Below are positions 6,146 to 7,787 of a DNA stretch of 7,787 nucleotides, one piece after another. Made by a program: the position numbers and the translations under genes. The stretch is from an uncultured Clostridia bacterium (GTDB lineage: Bacteria; Bacillota; Clostridia; Oscillospirales; Acutalibacteraceae). The DNA lies in the NCBI GenBank assembly GCA_937919155.1, contig CALFPM010000056.1, positions 1 to 7,787 on the forward strand, written 5' to 3'. Below the pieces are notes generated by a model. The model saw only the letters and a list, made by a program, of their open reading frames with translations, was not told the origin of the DNA and did not search any database. Positions within the stretch are counted from its first letter, which is position 1. Each line of letters begins with the position of its first letter.

Positions 6146-7372
6146 ATGTATGTTGCAGTTATGGGCTATGGAGTGGTCGGCTCAGGCGTTGCAAGCCTGC
6201 TGAACAAAAACCACGAGCATATCCTTAAGAAAAGTATGCAGAGCGAAATGGAGCTCAAATACATTCTTGATCGCCGAACTTTTCCCGGTGATCCTTACGA
6301 AAGCCTTGTAATTTCAGATTATTCAAAAATCGTTGAAGATGATGAGGTTAAAATCGTTGTTGAAACAATGGGCGGACTTCATCCTGCATATGAATATGTT
6401 GTTGCATGCCTCAAGGCAGGCAAGCATGTTGTGACCTCAAACAAGGAGCTTGTTGCCGCAAAGGGTTGCGAACTGCTTCAGATTGCGGATGAGAATAATG
6501 TTAACTTCCTGTTTGAAGCCAGCGTAGGCGGCGGTATCCCCATCATCAGACCCATCAGCCAGTGCCTCGCTGCAAACGATATTGACGAAATTGCAGGTAT
6601 TCTTAACGGCACAACAAACTTTATTCTTACAAAAATGATTACAGACGGAATGACCTTTGACGAAGCTCTTCTTCTTGCTCAGAAGAACGGCTATGCGGAG
6701 AGAGACCCCTCTGCGGATGTTGACGGTCATGACGCTTGCAGAAAAATCTGCATTCTTGCCGCACTTTGCTTCGGCAAGCATGTTTATCCCGATATGGTTC
6801 ACACCGAGGGTATCAGAAAAATCTCACTTTCCGATGTTGAGTATGCACGCGCTTGGGGCGGCGTAATCAAGCTTATCGCAAAGGCAAAGAAGATGGCAGA
6901 AGGCTGGGCAGTCCGTGCGGCCAACGGCGACGGCAGCTACCGTCTCGCATTCGACCGTCCGGGCACCTGGTCCATGAAGTACAACATCGTATGGGACAAG
7001 CTCTTCGGAACAAACATTATGCCCAAGAGCATTATCAACAGCGAGGTTTACAGCTACAAGAGAAGAACCAACACATACGGACTTCCCCTTGACAACAGAG
7101 CACTTTATACAAAGAGTGACTGGCTCATCTGGACTGCAACACTTGCAGGCAATAGAGATACGTTTGAAGATATGGTTGCGCCTCTTTGGGATGCGTATAA
7201 TTTTATGCAGTCGAGAGTCCCTGCCACCGACTGGTATTATACGATAACAGGTCAGCATAAGACGTACAATAGCAGTTCTGAGCAAGTTGAAAAGAGCTTT
7301 AGAAACAGAACTGTTGTTGGCGGTCACTTTATAAAGCTTCTTGAATACAAACAAATTATGAAAATCAAATAA
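6146..7372 (+). CDS. hom: Chimeric ORF: homoserine dehydrogenase N-terminus joined to GtaA-like C-terminus
   Basis: This is a 408-residue open frame made of two unrelated parts. Residues 1 to about 248 are homoserine dehydrogenase, the NAD(P)-dependent reduction of aspartate semialdehyde to homoserine in threonine/methionine synthesis. They show a Rossmann motif GYGVVGSG (7-14), TSNKELVA (97-104), EASVGGGIPI (124-133), ILNGTTNFIL (152-161) and ERDPSADVDGHDACRK (185-200), whose D196 and K200 match the catalytic Asp/Lys pair of the family. The remaining catalytic C-terminus and any ACT domain are missing. From about residue 249 the sequence becomes that of the DUF4965/DUF1793 glutaminase-A-like family. 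The ATG at 6146 follows AAAGGAG by 8 nt. The fusion has no family precedent known to me and probably reflects misassembly or a deletion join. The first part alone is unlikely to be an active enzyme. Confidence 0.85.
   Translation: MYVAVMGYGVVGSGVASLLNKNHEHILKKSMQSEMELKYILDRRTFPGDPYESLVISDYSKIVEDDEVKIVVETMGGLHPAYEYVVACLKAGKHVVTSNKELVAAKGCELLQIADENNVNFLFEASVGGGIPIIRPISQCLAANDIDEIAGILNGTTNFILTKMITDGMTFDEALLLAQKNGYAERDPSADVDGHDACRKICILAALCFGKHVYPDMVHTEGIRKISLSDVEYARAWGGVIKLIAKAKKMAEGWAVRAANGDGSYRLAFDRPGTWSMKYNIVWDKLFGTNIMPKSIINSEVYSYKRRTNTYGLPLDNRALYTKSDWLIWTATLAGNRDTFEDMVAPLWDAYNFMQSRVPATDWYYTITGQHKTYNSSSEQVEKSFRNRTVVGGHFIKLLEYKQIMKIK
6890..7372 (+). pseudogene. C-terminal fragment of a glutaminase-A-like (DUF4965/DUF1793) protein
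   Basis: This segment makes up residues about 249-408 of the chimeric frame. Recognisable family features are KKMAEGWAV, a GDGSYRLAFDRPGTWSMKYN stretch (261-280), VWDKLFG (282-288), NTYGLPLDNRALYTKSDWLIWTA (309-331), SRVPATDWY (356-364) and RTVVGGHFIKLL (388-399). This family, a six-hairpin helical toroid named after fungal glutaminase GtaA, usually has several hundred residues before this point, with a signal peptide and an N-terminal DUF5127 domain; none of that is present. The start given is where homoserine dehydrogenase similarity gives way, uncertain by about 15 bp. Local GC is about 70% at 6901-6960, near 45% until about 7260, and about 25% at 7321-7380. That change may mark a further switch of source inside the fragment. 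Confidence 0.72.
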
Positions 7373-7381
7373 TATAGGTAT

Positions 7382-7660
7382 ATGATTAATATGATTACGG
7401 AAAGAAAAGATATTACTACAATTTGCTCAAATATTACTATAGATCCTCTTTCGGGACATCTTAATTTTGCAGGTCGAGATACTACAGTTCTTGCGAAAAA
7501 GTATGGTACACCGCTTTATCTTATTGACGAAGAAAAAATAAGAGAAATAATTAAAAAATATTCAGATAAATACGAAAATATAAAACCAATATTCCTGATG
7601 ATTTTACCATTCGACGTGAAGCTGAGCTTTTGTGTGATGAAAACGGCTTTTGTAATATAA
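7382..7660 (+). pseudogene. lysA: Diaminopimelate decarboxylase N-terminal fragment
   Basis: Diaminopimelate decarboxylase makes lysine from meso-diaminopimelate with pyridoxal phosphate. The 92-residue frame starts at the ATG 7382 (a second ATG lies at 7391), 9 bp after the preceding stop, with no clear GGAGG. Residues about 15-65 match the LysA N-terminus: ITIDPLSGHLNFAGRDT, LAKKYGTPLYLIDEEKIRE (37-55) and KKYSDKYENI. The family then continues to a YASKA-like motif carrying the pyridoxal-phosphate lysine, which is absent. From about residue 68 (position 7583) the translation no longer resembles LysA and stops at 7660, while another frame becomes the plausible coding one. The fragment is A/T-rich, about 22-40% GC, unlike the operon upstream. 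It cannot be a working enzyme as it stands. Confidence 0.75.
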
Positions 7661-7787
7661 ATCATAACGAAAGGGAAGTTCCCGTAAGGCTCGGTGACTG
7701 GTCATATTTAATCGGGGAAGCCTATTCGGGAAGCTGTACTTATGAAGCAGAATTTACCGTCGCTGATGAAAGGGTCGGCAAGGAGGG
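7570..7787 (+). CDS. Partial ORF, possibly a carbohydrate-active enzyme fragment
   Basis: The frame of codons starting at 7570 is open to the window end (72 codons), overlaps the tail of the lysA frame in a different phase and has no start codon of its own. It reads NIPDDFTIRREAELLCDENG, then VPVRLGDWSYLIGEAYSG and CTYEAEFTVADE. The pattern LGDWS...YSG..TYE.EF is like the jelly-roll sugar-binding segment found in GH2-type and rhamnosidase-type glycoside hydrolases. This is a pattern-level judgement and could be wrong. Its 5' part is missing, replaced by lysA sequence, so it is probably another spliced fragment. Confidence 0.42.
   Translation, partial: MRKYKTNIPDDFTIRREAELLCDENGFCNINHNEREVPVRLGDWSYLIGEAYSGSCTYEAEFTVADERVGKE

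Noticed and set aside
6146..7372. A genuine bifunctional homoserine dehydrogenase-hydrolase enzyme
   Set aside because: Both halves are truncated at the join, the missing homoserine dehydrogenase part is needed for catalysis and dimerisation, and further broken genes follow directly. An artefact or degraded locus explains this better.

Overview
The window reads as genomic or metagenome-assembled DNA from a low-to-moderate-GC Firmicute, most likely a gut clostridium of the Oscillospiraceae/Ruminococcaceae type. The reasons are strong GGAGG ribosome binding sites 7-11 nt before the starts, near-consensus sigma-A promoters, a Firmicute-style L10 leader with an attenuator, a YtvI-type sporulation membrane protein, and the strongly biased codon use of the ribosomal genes. 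The genus cannot be fixed from the sequence alone.

Positions 1-2411 (+ strand) hold the ribosomal stalk operon in the order rplK (5' truncated by the window edge), rplA, rplJ, rplL. A second promoter sits 10 bp after rplA and drives an L10 leader RNA with an intrinsic terminator, the classic L10(L12)4 autoregulation site, ahead of rplJ-rplL. rplL is followed at once by a strong terminator. rpoB, which often follows rplL, is not there.

Positions 2421-6020 are read on the minus strand. They hold an EF-G-like GTPase with its own near-perfect promoter and terminator, preceded by an AI-2E/YtvI-family membrane protein that also has its own promoter and terminator. The EF-G-like protein lacks the catalytic His of the DTPGH motif and has TKxD in place of NKxD, so it is a paralogue of EF-G and not the housekeeping translocase.

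Positions 6057-7787 (+ strand) are abnormal. A promoter and a good ribosome binding site lead into the N-terminal ~245 residues of homoserine dehydrogenase. These run in frame, with no stop, into the C-terminal ~155 residues of a glutaminase-A-like (DUF4965/DUF1793) protein. Nine bases later comes the N-terminal ~65 residues of diaminopimelate decarboxylase, which breaks off before its catalytic lysine. It is followed in another frame by a stretch that looks like part of a carbohydrate-active enzyme and runs off the window end. Thus two amino-acid biosynthesis 5' gene fragments alternate with two carbohydrate/peptide-degradation-type fragments. Local GC swings from about 70% to about 22-25% (hand counts). 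The simplest reading is a chimeric assembly or multiple illegitimate joins near the contig end, not a new bifunctional enzyme. I see no convincing novel system; the mosaic 3' end is the most unusual part and needs read-level verification.
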